From positions 62,001 to 126,000 of the forward strand of contig CAJNDS010002704.1 in assembly GCA_905221605.1 (NCBI GenBank): a stretch of 64,000 bases of DNA. Direction: 5' to 3'. Both the position numbers and the translations under genes were made by a program. Positions 11,595 through 26,200 of this stretch are shown here, in pieces. The DNA is from Symbiodinium natans (taxonomy: Eukaryota; Sar; Dinophyceae; Suessiales; Symbiodiniaceae). Under the pieces are notes generated by a model. That model was not told where the DNA came from. It saw only the letters and a program-made list of their open reading frames with translations, and ran no database searches. The first letter of the stretch is position 1, and the number at the start of each line of letters is the position of its first letter.

Positions 11595-14500
11595 CTGGAA
11601 TCGGACCGCTGATGGGGAGCTGCATAGTACGGAGCAGGCCACATTTGGTCACGGTTCTCTGCATCTGTCATCTGTTACATGGTTTCGCATTCAGCGCAGG
11701 TTGCCAGGTTGCCTGCGACAGCTGCGCGCCCCACACCGGCGCTTTCTCGGCTACCACGGCCGAAGCCTGTCGACGCTGAAAGCCGTGCCGACATGTGCAA
11801 GCATCAGCCTGTCCCCAACCCGATTCAACCCCAAATCTAGAATGTCGACTCATCTCATGGCTTGCTCGCCTCAGCCACCGCAGCACGAGCCGTGGAAACA
11901 GACTCCGCCCAGCTGGGAGCCTGCCAATAGATGTCTTGTTATTTGTCGGACCACGTTTTGCCGCGAGCGTCCTCGGGCACTGAAGATGGTACTGCAACAG
12001 GAAAAACACAAACGCAGGCCTGTGCGACAGTGCGAAGGGCGGCCGTGCTTCCGGCCTGCACTGCCACTGGACTACCGTGATGGACTACTTCAACAGATAA
12101 GAACGACAGCATGACAGCATGACAGCACCGCAGCAGCCACTGGTAGCATGCATCTCAAAGCATCCCAACTTGAGGCTTGAAGAAGCAGCCAGCCAACTCA
12201 TGTTTCTTGCCCCCTGCTGCTCCGATCTTGCTCCGCTCAGGCTCCTCAAGAATGAGCCTACTGTGCGCTGGTCTGAGTGAACAGCTGACTTACTGCTGAC
12301 CCGTCAGACCAACTGCTGGCAAAAGATGCCCACGAATTCGTTGCAAGAGGCTGTCATGTGTATGAGACAGACAAAGAAAAGAGCTCCAAGTCGATTCCGC
12401 GCAATCTTTCACGACAACTTCCTGGAACCAGCCGCAACTTTGTCGAAGCGGTTCCTCGCTCATGCGCCTTCATGCCCCGCCCTTCCTGGAATTGAGGCTG
12501 AGGGCTCTGGCCGCGCTACCGCGTGCGCTTGCCATGCCAGATCCAGAAAGCCAAGGAGTGGAATGCCGTCCTGCCAGGTGTATGAAAAACGCACGACTTA
12601 GCTGGTGTGCGTGAAACCACAATACTCTGAATCACACACAACATGGTTACATCCATGCTCGCAGGACTGCAAAGTGAGAACTCGAGCGTCCTTCGCAGCT
12701 GCCAGCGGAAGCACTCTGAACACCTTGTGCCGATATGTCTTTGGCACCAACATGCATGCGTAACTCTTTGCAGGCTGCTAGCTACAATTGCGCCAGGCAG
12801 GTGCAGAACAAGCATTCTCTGCCTTCGCAATTGTACCCCCACCATAATTGGCCGAAGGGCCGCGCATCACTGCCTCCAGCAGCCCAAGTTGCTCTGCGGC
12901 ATCTTCAAGGACACATCGGCCTTAGGCAGCATGAGTGGCGTGGTTTGAGGTATCGTGAAGTGCCCAGTCCTATGCATGGACTACATGTGCACCTTCTAAT
13001 CCTCAGCATGTAAGACCTCTGCGCCGCGCAGCAGATACTTGGACAATGTCTTGCAACTGAAGTGAGATCCCGCAAGCAACGGCCGCACATCATACGCTCA
13101 AACTCTTATCGACTCGACCTTCGACACGCTTTGCTGCAAGATATGGGAATGGCATATGGCATCTGAGCTCAAGGCTGCGAGAGGTCGCGGAGCATGACCT
13201 GGTTAAGGCAATCAATCTTGCCTTGCCGTGCACGAGGACCCAAAGCAACCAGATGATGACACACAGGGAAGAATCAAAAAAAGGTAGTAACATGAGTAAC
13301 AGTATTCGAAGAAAGCGAAGTCGGAATTGTCGGCACGAGGAATGAAATTGAAGCACCATGTGTGTCCTTTCCCCCACCATGATAACGTCCGTGTTGACAG
13401 TGATGCGGGTGACCAGCGCGTCCACCCGCGGGGTCCACAAGCTTACAGAGTACGTGTTCCGAGACATCCGTCGCACTGGGCCGGGGCAAAGGTGGGCGGG
13501 GGAAAGATAGTAGTAGTTCTAAGAGACTCAAGGAAAACCAGTCAATTCTGGCAATGCGTGCATCCACGGCAGAGCGATGACAGTAATAATAGCGATTATG
13601 CTGACATCGCAGATAGTAGTGATAATGCATCTAAAAGAACAGTAACACGACTTTGCAAAAAGAGGTAACACGAGTAGCCGAGCCCCCGGCGCCGACTCCA
13701 TCCGCAAGCTGCTCCCAGGATCTGTTCGGCCTGGGCATGGGGGATCCCTTTCAACCTTTGATACGCGTTTGCAATGTGAAGACCGCACTGGAGTTGAAAC
13801 ACTTTTTGGAGTCTAGAGCTGTGCTTCGAAGACTAGGACTCTCAGGGTCTGGAGGACGATTCAGACGAGGAGCGAAACCTACGGTATACAGTCCAAACCT
13901 TAACCAGAGGGCTCGAGGGCTGGCATCTGCAACCAAAAAACACATGTGTGGCTTTCCAATCGCGAATACGCCGTAGCCTGTACTGTGAGCAGGTGCTGGG
14001 TTCAAGAGTCCAACAACAGAGTCACATCGAGAAAGACACATCCTTTGCTCCAGCTTTGACGACAATTCGTGGCCACCCACGCTCTGCATACCTCTGCATT
14101 AAGCTATTCTGTGCCGGGTCCCCGTGCGCTGCATCGCCGAGCAGGACGTGGACACCTTACAGCACGCGAATAAACCGTCTTGGCCTGTCCCGATTATCTG
14201 CAGCTGGACCACTACTTGCAGACAGCTTCAAAATCTGGGTCTTTCGCATGGGCTTCCTGCCCCGCCCTCACAGATGCAGAGCGGGGCCGCTTCCTGGTAC
14301 CTCGCAGATGCTGGGCCAAGCATGTTCTCGCAGGACCTCACCTTATTCGTCTCCATCCTTTGTCCTACATGCCAGCAAAGTTTTCGTTCGAGCACCGATG
14401 CAAGGGACCGACTTCAACCAGGGGATGTAAGTGCCTAAGTGGAGATTCCCACAATCAGGATGTCCGTGTTCTGAGGTACAAAAGAGGCAACCCCCCCCCC

Positions 14501-14891
14501 CCCCCCCTTAGGAAAATACTCTGAGCTTTACAAGCCCCAAGCCCAAAACCCCAACTGCATCGTGCCTCTTGAAGCTGTCGATTTCCCGGGAGACTTGACA
14601 ACCTGCAATGGCTTGCCGAAGGAATTGGAAACACATGGATAGTTCATCTAAAGCACAGTCCCTTCTGGGGGTCCTTTTTTTAAGGGGCCCGAAAAATGCG
14701 ACCCTAATTTAGAGAACTACCCACATGGTAAGGCAGTTATTGCGAGCGCCCCTTAGTTCGAGGGTTCGAAGGTTCTATACTGGTGACCAAAACATGGACC
14801 CTAAGTTAGCACCTCCTTTTCTCTGCGACACTCGCTGATTCTCCAACGCAGGAGTTTCTCCCCTGCGTGGTCTGGAGTCTGGCACAGCAAC
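11595..14891. other. No supported gene
   Basis: Short mixed frames on both strands. It contains an AT-rich trinucleotide patch at 13570-13640 and a run of C at 14491-14509. I saw no coherent exon chain here, but isolated small exons could be missed. Confidence 0.3.
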
Positions 14892-14986
14892 CCTGGCCCA
14901 CGTCTGGGTTGCGATGTGTTGCGACACATTATCTTTGCCCATCAGCTTGCCAGCAAGCTGTCTGTGATGGCTCAAAAGTCCTCTCC
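14892..14986 (-). CDS. Coding-like 31-codon exon, unknown gene
   Basis: Acceptor CACTGCAG and donor AGG|GTTG frame a segment reading RGLLSHHRQLAGKLMGKDNV onward. Phase 1 in, phase 0 out. No neighbour could be joined with confidence. Confidence 0.3.
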
Positions 14987-16345
14987 CTGCAGTGACCATG
15001 CCGCAGCTGTGACAGTGCTGCGGATGTCTATGCAGACCGGGGTTGTGCCTGACAGTACATAGAGTGTGCTACTGTGGCGTCCTCTAGTTCGTCGCTGGTG
15101 CCGGTGATGCTGCTAGTGGCTAAAGCTGTGGTCAACGTTGTGAAGCAATAGTGAAGCAATTGAGTCGGTGCTTAACTCTGGACTTGGAGAAGCTTCCAAC
15201 AGAGTTGCAGCAAACCTTGACATGCGCTAGAAGCTGCCTAAGACAAGCCCCCTGCCCCCCATGTCAAAGCACCCAAACAAGGCGTAGACTTGCCACATTT
15301 CTAATCATGCTTGAGTCTTGCCATATTCCCCAAACCCTATAAACCCCAATCCTGCTGTTCTTTTTTCATGCTTAATCTTGGGGTGTTGTTGATCTTGTTT
15401 GGTCACTGCAGCGGAAGACAGCTTACCGCGCCAGAAAGCGGCCTCGAGGCTCCAGCGACACTTTCACCAACCACCCCATATTTGTCAGGGTTTAGAGTTT
15501 GGAGTTAAAGCTAAGATCTTAGCACCATTATGCAGGGTCCCCTTTGATATCTCTGCGGGAAGGTGCTGCAGAAGCCAGTTTTCGGCTTTAGCGTCCGTTG
15601 TGAATTTCCCCCGCGTTTCCAGGAGGAAGTACCAAGCTGGCTTTTGCGTGCTCCCAGGATCTGCGCAAGGTCTATTGCGAGGACTCCATCTGTGCAGTGT
15701 ACGGTCGGCAGCATGAAGTTGCTGAGATGAAACCAAATCCTGGGAACTTAGATCGCAATTCAAGAGTTCAAAGCAAACATCAAAGAGCTCGGAAAGGCTG
15801 CAAGCCTAAGGAAAAGGGCCGGCGGCCGGTCACTGTGGGTAGACAGTGAGCAGTGGCAGACACTCGACGATGCTGACATCATCTGCCTGCCCTCTCAGAA
15901 GCCATTTTTTCGACAGGAGGCCGATAAAACACCCGACGGTCCTATGGTGGAGTCAGAAGCGCGATCACACTGCAGCCAGAGGGGCTTCAAGGTGCATCAC
16001 CTGGAACATATGTCACACTAGCCGCAGCTTGATCATATTGAAGGGGGGGGGGCGGGTGGAGCACCCTCAAGCCCTCCACTTTGCAGCCTAAAGTTGTTGC
16101 CAACCTAGTGAGAGCCAGAATGCTGCAACCAAAGCACGTAGTCATCTGCGGCAGCTCGGCGACGCCGCACCTGTCATGCAAGCAGCTACAGTAGGTTGCA
16201 CCAAGAAGCTAAGCTCAACTTCGAGACTGCTAGGGTACACCACCTACGAGCTGCTGTCTTGTACTTGCAGAAGCCTTGAGATTGGCCAGGCTGTGCTGAG
16301 TGAACTAACTGTGAAGGTAAGACAGCCATTCCCAATGCGGGTGGC
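14987..16345. other. No supported gene
   Basis: Short open frames only. A poly-G run lies at about 16033-16042. Nothing with matching splice phases was found. Confidence 0.25.
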
Positions 16346-16438
16346 CTGTCTTCGCACAAAAGCGACGAGAGCACCGCTCATGGCCAGGACCACAAGCCTT
16401 GGGTAGTTTTTGCCGCCCGTGTCTGCTTCCGCCAAACC
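16346..16438 (-). CDS. Coding-like exon with a membrane helix
   Basis: Bounded by GGGCAG|GGT and a GC donor (AGACAG|GCC); 31 codons, phase 0 at both ends. It encodes a hydrophobic helix (YPRLVVLAMSGALVAFV) followed by RRQ. It sits 0.8 kb past the modelled end of the tandem-repeat gene. It could be a further 3' exon of that gene, since an alternative GT donor exists in the last modelled exon, or part of the next gene. Confidence 0.35.
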
Positions 16439-17257
16439 CTGCCCGACTGCGTCCGCTTGGCACAAGGTCACAGGATTCCTTAAGTTGTTATATCAGCGAA
16501 GAGGCAGTGGAGCGAAGAAGAAGCTGGCACCAGCCTGACAACACTGGCCACCATGCCCGCGGCAAACCGACTGGCCAAAGGCCAAACATGGCCAAACCTG
16601 ATCCCTGATCCCTTTCAGCATATACACACCGTCTCCCCCCCCCCCCCTGCTAAGTCAAGAAAAAGGTTGCCAGGCTGGGACGCCCTTCCCCCCCAACCCA
16701 ATGCCATCGACACCAGACTTTAAGCTTTGCGGAGACTGACCCCATGTCCTTGTTGCAATGTCCCCCGGCCCGAATCCTTTCCCATGTCACCACCCATAGT
16801 TGGGACAGCAGGTGAATAGAGGGTGCATCTTCGACCCTATAAAGGATTGCTCGGCACAACATGTAACCTCGTCTGGTGGGTGCGGTGGATGCACAATCTG
16901 ATGATTAGACTCAAGCGATGACATGGTTTACTGCGGCCCTACCGGTCACTACGTATCGGTCAAGCCTGCTGCAGCAGCGTCGTCGGGGCTGCCCCGGACT
17001 GGCAGATGATGCGTTCAAAAGCTTCGTCAAACTCATGCTGCTTCACTCCGACATCAGGGGCTGCGTGCATGTGCCCTTCTTGCTCTCGCCACGACTTGTG
17101 CGATACCTTTCATCCCGCCAGCCTTCGGACTTTGCTGATGCTCTTTCGCCTGTGGCATGATGTCGGCAAGACCAAGAAATGGCATCAGTACCCTAAGTAC
17201 CCTTTCAGTGCGAACTCCTCTTTCCATGTACTGCCCTGTTCTGTGCCTGTCTTTGTC

Positions 17258-20200
17258 TTACACCGTCAAAAGTAGACACATGTTTGCATCGGCCGGCAGC
17301 CTCTTCTGCCAGTTCCTCCCGAAGGTGCTCCTGAGGACGTGCATGGGCGCATGCGGTGATGTTTCCCAAAAACCAGCGACCCGCTCCTTCTCCGCCTGCC
17401 GCTCCTTCCTCAGCCGCTCGCGCTCCGACTGCAGCTCGTCGTGGAGCCTCTGCTTTTCCTCCTGCCTCTCCTGGCAGAATTTGGGCCACCAGGTCAAGTG
17501 CCACACAGGCAAAGCCACAAGCAGTGTCAAGCCCACAAGATAGCCAGAACATTGCCGATTGTGCCTGGCTTTCCTTCTTCTCTTCGGCGCTCTGCTGATC
17601 CGGGCTGGCGTTCTTGTCACCACCAGCGGCCGCAAGCACCTCGCGAGCATCAAGCAGCTGCATGCGTTCCATTGCTCGCAAGTAAAAACTGATCGACTGA
17701 CATGGTCTAAAGTGGTGAATTGCTGGTGCAGTCGAGTCGCAACTGCTGGTCCGCTCTCCTCGAGACGGCCCAGGCCAAGCAGTCAAAATCGCTATACAGA
17801 AAAGCAAAAATCAACCCGATACCAAAAACGTGGACCTCTTCTCTCCAGGCGCTAGCATGGAACCCCGCCTGGTACTTCTTGTAGTCCGTGGCAGCGTGGT
17901 TGCCTCGTTCCTGCAAGCGGTGGCAGCTGCCAACATGAATTGTGTTTTGGTTCTGACACAGCTCACTCATACTGAAAGCCGGCACTTCAAAGAGTCAGCT
18001 TCGCACGATCGATCTACAACCATGGAGCTTCGAACCGGAAGTTAGCATCTAGGGAGCTTGTAACAAGTTCATGGGAATGGCAGGCCTTCAAGTATTTTGC
18101 ATAGTCGCTGGCATACTCGTCCACGAACTTCTTGAAGTCGCCAGCAGCATCTGCACCTTCGTTCTGAAAGAAGCTCTTGTAGTTGTTGAAGTAGTCCTTG
18201 AAGTCGCCCGCTGCTTCAGCACCTCGCGATTGCACATAATGCTTGAACTGACCGGCATGGTCCTTCATGTACTTCTCGAATCCCATTGACACATTCTTGC
18301 CGCGCTGTTGCATGTAGCTCTTGTACTCATGAACGAAGGAACCCGCATCTGTAGCTGCCGGAGCAGACAGCAAGGTAGGGCTTTTGGAGCTTGCATCCGC
18401 AGCCTGCGACCCCTGGGTGTACTTGGAATAGTCCATGTACTTCTTGTAATCGCCACCCTGCGAGCCACCTTGAGCGCCCTGGGTGTACTTGGAATAATCC
18501 ATGTACTTCTGGTAGTCACCACCGCCCTGAGATCCCTGAGATGAGCCCTTCATGTACTTGGAGTAGTCGCCGGAATACTGCTCCATGTACTTCTTGTAAT
18601 CGCCACCTTGCGAGCCACCCTGAGCGCCCTGGGTGTACTTGGAATAATCCATGTACTTCTGGTAGTCAGCACCACCCTGAGATCCCTGAGATGAGCCCTT
18701 CATGTACTTGGAGTAGTCGCCGGAATACTGCTCCATGTACTTCTGGTAATCGCCACCCTGCGAGCCCTTAGCGCCCTGGGTGTATTTGGAATAATCCATG
18801 TACTTCTGGTAGTCACCACCGCCCTGAGATCCCTGAGATGAGCCCTTCATGTACTTGGAGTAGTCGCCGGAATACTGCTCCATGTACTTCTGGTAATCGC
18901 CACCCTGCGAGCCACCCTTAGCGCCCTGGGTGTACTTGGAATAATCCATGTACTGCTGGTAGTCACCACCACCTTGAGATCCCTGAGATGAGCCCTTCAT
19001 GTACTTGGAGTAGTCGCCGGAATACTGCTCCATGTACTTCTGGTAATCGCCACCCTGCGAGCCACCCTTAGCGCCCTGAGCGCCTTGGGTGTACTTGGAA
19101 TAATCCATGTACTTCTGGTAGTCACCACCGCCCTGAGATCCCTGAGATGAGCCCTTCATGTACTTGGAGTAGTCGCCGGAATACTGCTCCATGTACTTCT
19201 GGTAATCGCCACCCTGCGAGCCACCCTTAGCGCCCTGAGCGCCCTGGGTGTACTTGGAATAATCCATGTACTTCTGGTAGTCACCACCGCCCTGAGATCC
19301 CTGAGATGAGCCCTTCATGTACTTGGAGTAGTCGCCGGAATACTGCTCCATGTACTTCTGGTAATCGCCACCCTGCGAGCCACCCTGAGCGCCCTGGGTG
19401 TACTTGGAATAATCCATGTACTTCTGGTAGTCAGCACCACCCTGAGATCCCTGAGATGAGCCCTTCATGTACTTGGAGTAGTCGCCGGAATACTGCTCCA
19501 TGTACTTCTGGTAATCGCCACCCTGCGAGCCACCCTTAGCGCCCTGAGCGCCCTGGGTGTACTTGGAATAATCCATGTACTTCTGGTAGTCACCACCACC
19601 CTGAGATCCCTGAGATGAGCCCTTCATGTACTTGGAGTAGTCGCCGGAATACTGCTCCATGTACTTTTGGTAATCGCCACCCTGCGAGCCACCCTGAGCG
19701 CCCTGGGTGTACTTGGAGTAATCCATGTACTTTTGGTAGTCGCCGCCCTGCGATCCCTGAGATGAGCCTTGCAGGGGGGCGGGAGTCAAGCCGTGTAATA
19801 AGCCGTATGCTGGGTTCGGCTGTTTGGAGGCTCCGCGTCCGACTCTACGAAATCGTGATTCCAAGTCAAGCATCACTAAACTATGCCTTAATCCGAGCAT
19901 CAGTTTAATTAATACCCCCACATTTCAAGAAATTTTTTTGGCCGGAAGCCCGCCGGAAGACTACTTTCCATTAGGGTGGATTTCGTATGGGACAAACCCC
20001 CCACATTTAAAGGAAGTTTTTTTGGGGGGGTTCAAAAATCTGTCGGCAGGCTTCTTGTTTTGCTTGCGGAGACGCAAAGCTACAGCACCTCAGGGATCTG
20101 CAGCCTATTGTTTTTAAGAGAATCAATACAGGGCCACGGTCCAACTGTTGCGGAACCCTGCATTCCTTATTGTGGGGGGGGGGGGGGCCCCCACCAATTA

Positions 20201-23200
20201 ATCAGAAGCTCGGATTATGTTGTTATCAAGCAACAATTCGTTGTGTTTAGTCCGAAGCCAGGACCGAGCAAAGAACGACACGGGTTGGACGCACCAGGCG
20301 TTATTGAAAATGAGAAACTTAAGACACCTGGTTAACGAGCAAGGTTTGGTGTCTCAACTGCGCTCTCACCAAATCACACGTGCGCACTCGTGGTCCAAGC
20401 CGTGTTCCTTCCAAACCCGTGCACAGAGCAAAAAGCATCGGTAAAAACAAGCTAATTAATCCTTTCCCCCCCGTAGCATGCCCATGATTAGTATGGCAAT
20501 TTGGGTAAATAGTTTTCAATAGTAGGGGCTTCCTTTGCTCAAAGTTCAAGTTTCAAACTTTAGGGTTTGGGTTTCAGGCTTTAAGGTTGAGTTACCTGCG
20601 GTTTAGGCTGGGTGTTTGAGGGTTGTTGGTTGAGACCAGGGATCGGGTAAACCTCCCGTAAGAAGGTGTGAACTTAAATTCTCCTGCAAGGGATAGTCGA
20701 TTTGTGTCTGCAAGTGTGAGCGAATGAAGAACATGAGTGGCGATACATATATGTTATATGTATATATACATATATAGGGCATCGGGACCTTTAGAGTCCA
20801 TTTTGCTTAGTTTTCACATTCCTTATTAAAAAGGGATGCAAATCTACTAATCTGCTTGTAGATTACGCGTCAACCGCGGTCCACCAGGTGCTCTATAAGT
20901 GCCACGCAGATATTTCCTCGCAGGAATCTATTGTCCCGTCACGCCCAGAACCTACGCTTCTATCCCGGGCCTCGCAATCTGTGGCTGCCTTATGTTCAAC
21001 TTTACATCGGAGAGAATCAGGGTTTTCTTTTAACTATTTCCTACACGTATTACACTGAGTTGGTGACACCGAGGTTTTCGGAAATCATGAACAGATATTT
21101 GCTCACAGTATCTCGTGTCCCGGCTAGTCCCGAGATTTTTTCTAAGTTCTCCTCCCCATTGTTGGTCTAAGTTCTCTTCCCAAGAAACAACTCGTAAGCC
21201 CTGGTCCAAGCTTGTTGGTCTAAGTTCTCCTCCCAAGAAACGAATCGCAAACCCTGGTCCCTAAGTTTGTTGGTCTAAGTGTTCTTCTCAACAGACAAAT
21301 CGCAAGCCCCGGCCCCTAAGCTTTTTGGTTTAAATTCTCACCCCCCAAAGCCAAATCGCAAGCCCTGGTCCCTGAGCTTTTTTGTCCAAGTTCTCCTCCC
21401 CAATGCCAAATCGCCCCAAAAAGCAGCTCAAAGAACAGCGGCTCAAAAACCGGAAACATGGTTTCAAAATTCAAGCACGTTCAAGCAAAACGTTGCCCGC
21501 GTGGATATTTCAAATTGAAGCACGTTCAAGGAAAAAATGACCACGTGGAAATTTCAAAACATGCTCGTGTTGTATTCCACCAGAGGCTTTTGAGGCGTGT
21601 CACGGGCTAATTGATCCACAAACACCCCATCTTTCCCGGAGCAGGCCAACTCCTGAGAAGGTCATGTAGCCAACAAGTGCAGAGAACCCTTCATGGCGCT
21701 GAAACTTCCATCCTTCAGACTTGTGGGGCTTGCAGCCTAGCAAGCGGCAGGTCTCCTGGGGGGCATGCTGCAATGTCTTCCACATATCAGGCAACATGAG
21801 TTCCCTGGTACAAACAATCCTGACCGTCTGGAGCTCCCGGGCAGGTGGGCAACATGAGCTTTGCTTTCTCACCGCAGAGTGTTGAGGAAGAGCTCCTCCG
21901 GCACACAGAGGAGCCGCGCTCCATTTTTGCACTGCGCGCCTATCACCCCTAGCCCCAGAACGGCACTCCACTCCTCCCATTGCAGCATCAAGAGGTGCAG
22001 CAGCTGAGGTGGAGCCACAAAAGCCCTGTCGTCCAGGAAGACACGTAAGGAAGCGGCCTATCAGCATGAATGGCCCACGTCGGCGCCGAGAGCAGAACAT
22101 TCAAGGCCATCGGTGACAACCCATCTCCCTGCGGAATGCTGGAGGTAACCTGTACGATCTCACCGACAAAGTTGTTGAGCTCCAAGACGCGTCTCTGATT
22201 CCACACGTGCTCAAGCATCAACACCAGTGGCTTCGGAAAGCCAGCACGCTGGAGAATGGCAAGCACGAGTGAAGGGTTCACGTGGTCGAAGCATTTGGTG
22301 TAGTCCAGCGACGCCAGCGGCATGCCCTTTTCATAACCACACGCCAAGTGGCCCAGTATGTGGCGCCCCCGGACTCCTCCATATTGAGCCATGTCAAAGT
22401 ACTATCATCCTTAGCAATGCACGAGGAAACACATCGCCAGAGAGCGGACATGACAGAGATCGGTCTCATGTTTTGAACATCGACGGAGCCATCGTCAAGC
22501 TCAGGCTCGTCCTTCGGGATATGGATCTGTCTGAGCTCTTGCCATGCACAAGGGAAGGATCCACGTCGCACCCACCTGTCCAGGAGCACAGCAAAGTGAT
22601 TCCACGCTTCGCGTGGCCACGTCCGAATTTCATCTCCGGACCATCCGTCGGGCCCTGCAGCGGAAGCGCCCATGGTACAAGCTTGTTGGTGAAGTTTCAC
22701 GGGCGTCCACAAGGCTGCCAGTTCGCCCTGAAAGCGCGCTGAGTGACCATGACGCGCCCAAGCCTCAACAGCCCGCGCGGGGTCAACGAGTTGCCGATTC
22801 CATATACTTGACCAATAAGTCTTGATCATGGAGAGGCTCTCGGCGTGATGAGCTGCAGTATGCCACGATGCTCCCTCCGCTCGCCGAACAACAGCAACTC
22901 GAGAACTAGTCCCTTTGAGCCATCTGATCGCTTCCTTGCCTCTCCGTGCTAATTGCTGTTGCCACCGGTGGATGGCTTCAAGTCTTTTTGCAGCCTGATG
23001 TTCTTCGATGGCCTCCGCAACGAGGACCAAGGCCGTATCAACTGTATCTACAGCCACCAATGGTCGGAGAGAAGAAGGCCATCGCGCCCGAATGTTGCTC
23101 CAAAGATGGGGCCCCACATCGGCACGGATCATCTGTCGCTGTGCTTCTCTGAGTCTGCCCTGTAGTTTGAGCCATTTTCGAAGTCGAAACGAAGTGCCAC

Positions 23201-26200
23201 TCCGAGATTGTGCCCCGAGCGTATCGGCCCCGACCCGGCTGAAGGTTGAGCCCTTAGGCCGTCGTTGGGGAGGATCAGGAATGACTTGACTGGCTGCTCT
23301 GTAGGCTCGCCGCATAGCCTCTTCGGCCTGCGCGTTGAACCACTGCCATTCTGCTTCTGTGTCGCCCTGGTCCTCTGGAGTACATAGCTGCATCCAGTGA
23401 GCTCGCTGTTGCTGCGCCCATTGTGCACCAGTCACCGTTTCCGGCTTCGGGCACCTAGTAGTTGGCTTCGCCCTCCACATCGGCGGCGAGCTGCAAGCCG
23501 AAGTGGTCACATGGCCCGCAATCATGTAGTGGTCCCCTAAGGTCTCCACGCAGTTATGAACATTGTGCAGCTGGGCGCCCCTAGCCACAAAGAAGTCGAT
23601 GCATCGTTCACCCTGAACCCTGGACGGAATGGGACGGCCAGACGCATCCAGGGAGCCATAGGTCTGTGCCCCAGGGAAATGCATGGACGCGAGGTCGGCA
23701 TTGTGATCCCCCAAGATAACCACTCGATCATGTGACGCAATGGTCTCCTGAATAAAGTGGCGATAGGAGGACTCCTCGCCGCCCGGCTTTCGGTGCACAT
23801 TGCAAAAGAAGGTGTCGCCCACTTGAACCTTTAAGCATTCGAACTCGGACTCGACGAAATCCGACGCCACTCTATTTGCCGAGAACCCATGTCGCACCAA
23901 CGTAGCAAGGCCACCCCGACATGACGGCCTGCCCCTCTGATCAGTGTTCTCCTCAGCCCTGTGGAAAGATGCGGTAGTCGTTTTTCTCTGCCAGAGATGT
24001 CATCTGCTTCGCCATGGATTTGGTAAAGTTTGTTTCCTGCAAAGCCACCAAGTCGTATCCACGAAGAAGGCCTTCACAAAGAGCTGTCATGATGTGTCCA
24101 TGACCCTGGGCATTCCAAGTCACCAACTGGAGTCGCGATGAAGATAAAGAGGGACCAGGGTTGGCCTCAACATCCCCATCCTCACAAAGGTCATGGATGT
24201 ACCCAGGGTCCCCTTGGCGACGAAGCGGGCGTGTGAATCGTTGTTGGTCCACCTCGCGAATGGAAGCCATTGATGTAGTCGGCCGATACTTTTGAAGATT
24301 GACAGACTTGCTTTTCAAGGTTGCCGATGACCAGCACCAGGTTAACCCCCAGCATCTGACAGGTTGCCCTGCAAGCGATCTCATCCGCCCATCTTGTTGG
24401 CCGGTACAAAGCTTCCAAGTATTCCTTCCAAGTTGTCGGAGCTGGTCCACCCTCGATTTGAACAAGGCGAGCCCGGGCTTGCTCCCCTTGGGGGCCGGCC
24501 TCGTCAATGGAAGGGGGAGAAAAGTATGGCATGAATCGGTCAGCGTGAGCTTGGATATAGCCGGCCAACCACGACCCTTGGCCGGTATTGTGCCACTCTC
24601 CTGCATCGCCTGCAGTGTGCTTGAAGAGGTTCGCAGAATAAAGCCGGTGCTGATGCAATTGTAGAAGCAGTGTCCCTCTCCACCACACTCCACTTCTTCC
24701 CATGAGTCCTTATAAGCTCTGCCATCTTCTTCTCCAGGATTGCGGCCTCGTTTCAAAGAGGCCTTCGCTTCTGAAGCCGCCGTTGTCCCCGAAGGATTCG
24801 CCAGAGCCTGTACTTTGCTGTGCTCATCGTCGAGTTCCATGTTCTCAGCAGTGCCGTGCGAGAGTGAAGCAACCCCCAGTGAAGCAAGTCCCGACTCTTG
24901 GGTCTGGCCTTTGTTCTTGCCCTTACCCTTGGCTGTGGGTGGCTTCCACTCGCGATCTGCTCCTCCATCCCCTCGAGCGCGATGAAGGACACGTTCGACT
25001 TGGAGGTTCGTGTCCCCCGCTGCAACAGCAAGGGCAAGAGAGCCGGTGTCATCGGTAGCCCTCACCAGAAAAGGTCTGCCCCTTTGTGCCTCCGCCAAGA
25101 TCTTAACCTCCCGGAAGTCGGCACCAGTGAGAACTTGTTGTAGGTCCTCTTGGGACCATTGTTTTGGGACCCCTCGAACTCGCCAGGTGCAGGCAATTTC
25201 GGCTTTCTGTCCAATAGGAACACGGCTGCCAATAGCAGCCCCTTGTCCCTTCCTGAACGCCAAAGGTTGCCCAGCCGCACTGCGCAGCACCGACTGGAGG
25301 TAGACTACTCCTCCCACCTCTCCTGGCTCCTGCCATCGAACCAGTGGTTTCTGCCGAAGGTCGCGAGCCAACGCCTCAACGAAGATGCCATTCTTGCCGG
25401 AAAGTAAAAGGACTTGGTCAGCAACGTCGGTCTCGAAAGTGAGGTATCCAGTGAGGACCTGCTCATTGCCTGTGCCCTGATACCTCCAAGTTTCGGTTTT
25501 ATGGCATTTGTGACCCAGGAGTCTGCATACCTCACTGGGAGAGTTCTGGAGAACACGCCACATATCCGGAAGCATATATGTACGCACACACATCACTCTC
25601 AAAGTCTGCAAAGTTCTCTTCGGCGGCTGAAAAGTGCTCTGCTTACGCACCGACTTGGCCTCAGGATATCCTTGGGATGTCAGAGGTACGCTGTTCCACT
25701 TCTGGACAGCGCGCCTATCGCCTCTGACACAAGTGATGTCCCTCTCACCAGCCCCCTCACCCAAGTCAAAAGGACTGACAATGGCGATCTTGTCCTGGAG
25801 CTCGCTTACTTTAGCCAAGTTTGCCAACGTAACCGCCTGGGATTGGTTCTTCACGACAATGGCCTCCACCTGATCGCCAAGCGTCTGCTGGTCCTGAAGC
25901 TTCTTGATGGCATCAGTTCCCGAGATTGTTTTCATAGAGCGATCAGGTTGCCAATCACCTTTGCCCTTTCCGGACTTGGTGGCCGCCTTGTTGCTCCATT
26001 CCTGCGAGTCCTTGGATGTCGTAGATGGCTGTGTAGGCATTGCCGCCTCATGCTCTGTCCATGACGGAGGATCATAGAAAGTCTGCTGTTGCTTGCGGTC
26101 CTTAGCTTGCTGCTTCCTGGCAGCCCGCCCACCATTGAGCTTTTTCCCCTCATCAGCATTCTGCATCAAGCTTCGAAGTCGGTCGCCAAAGCCAGCGGTG

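Noticed and set aside
18420-19767. Regular repeats that could pass for a CRISPR-like or satellite array
   Set aside because: They are one open minus-strand coding frame of protein repeats, with no unique spacers.
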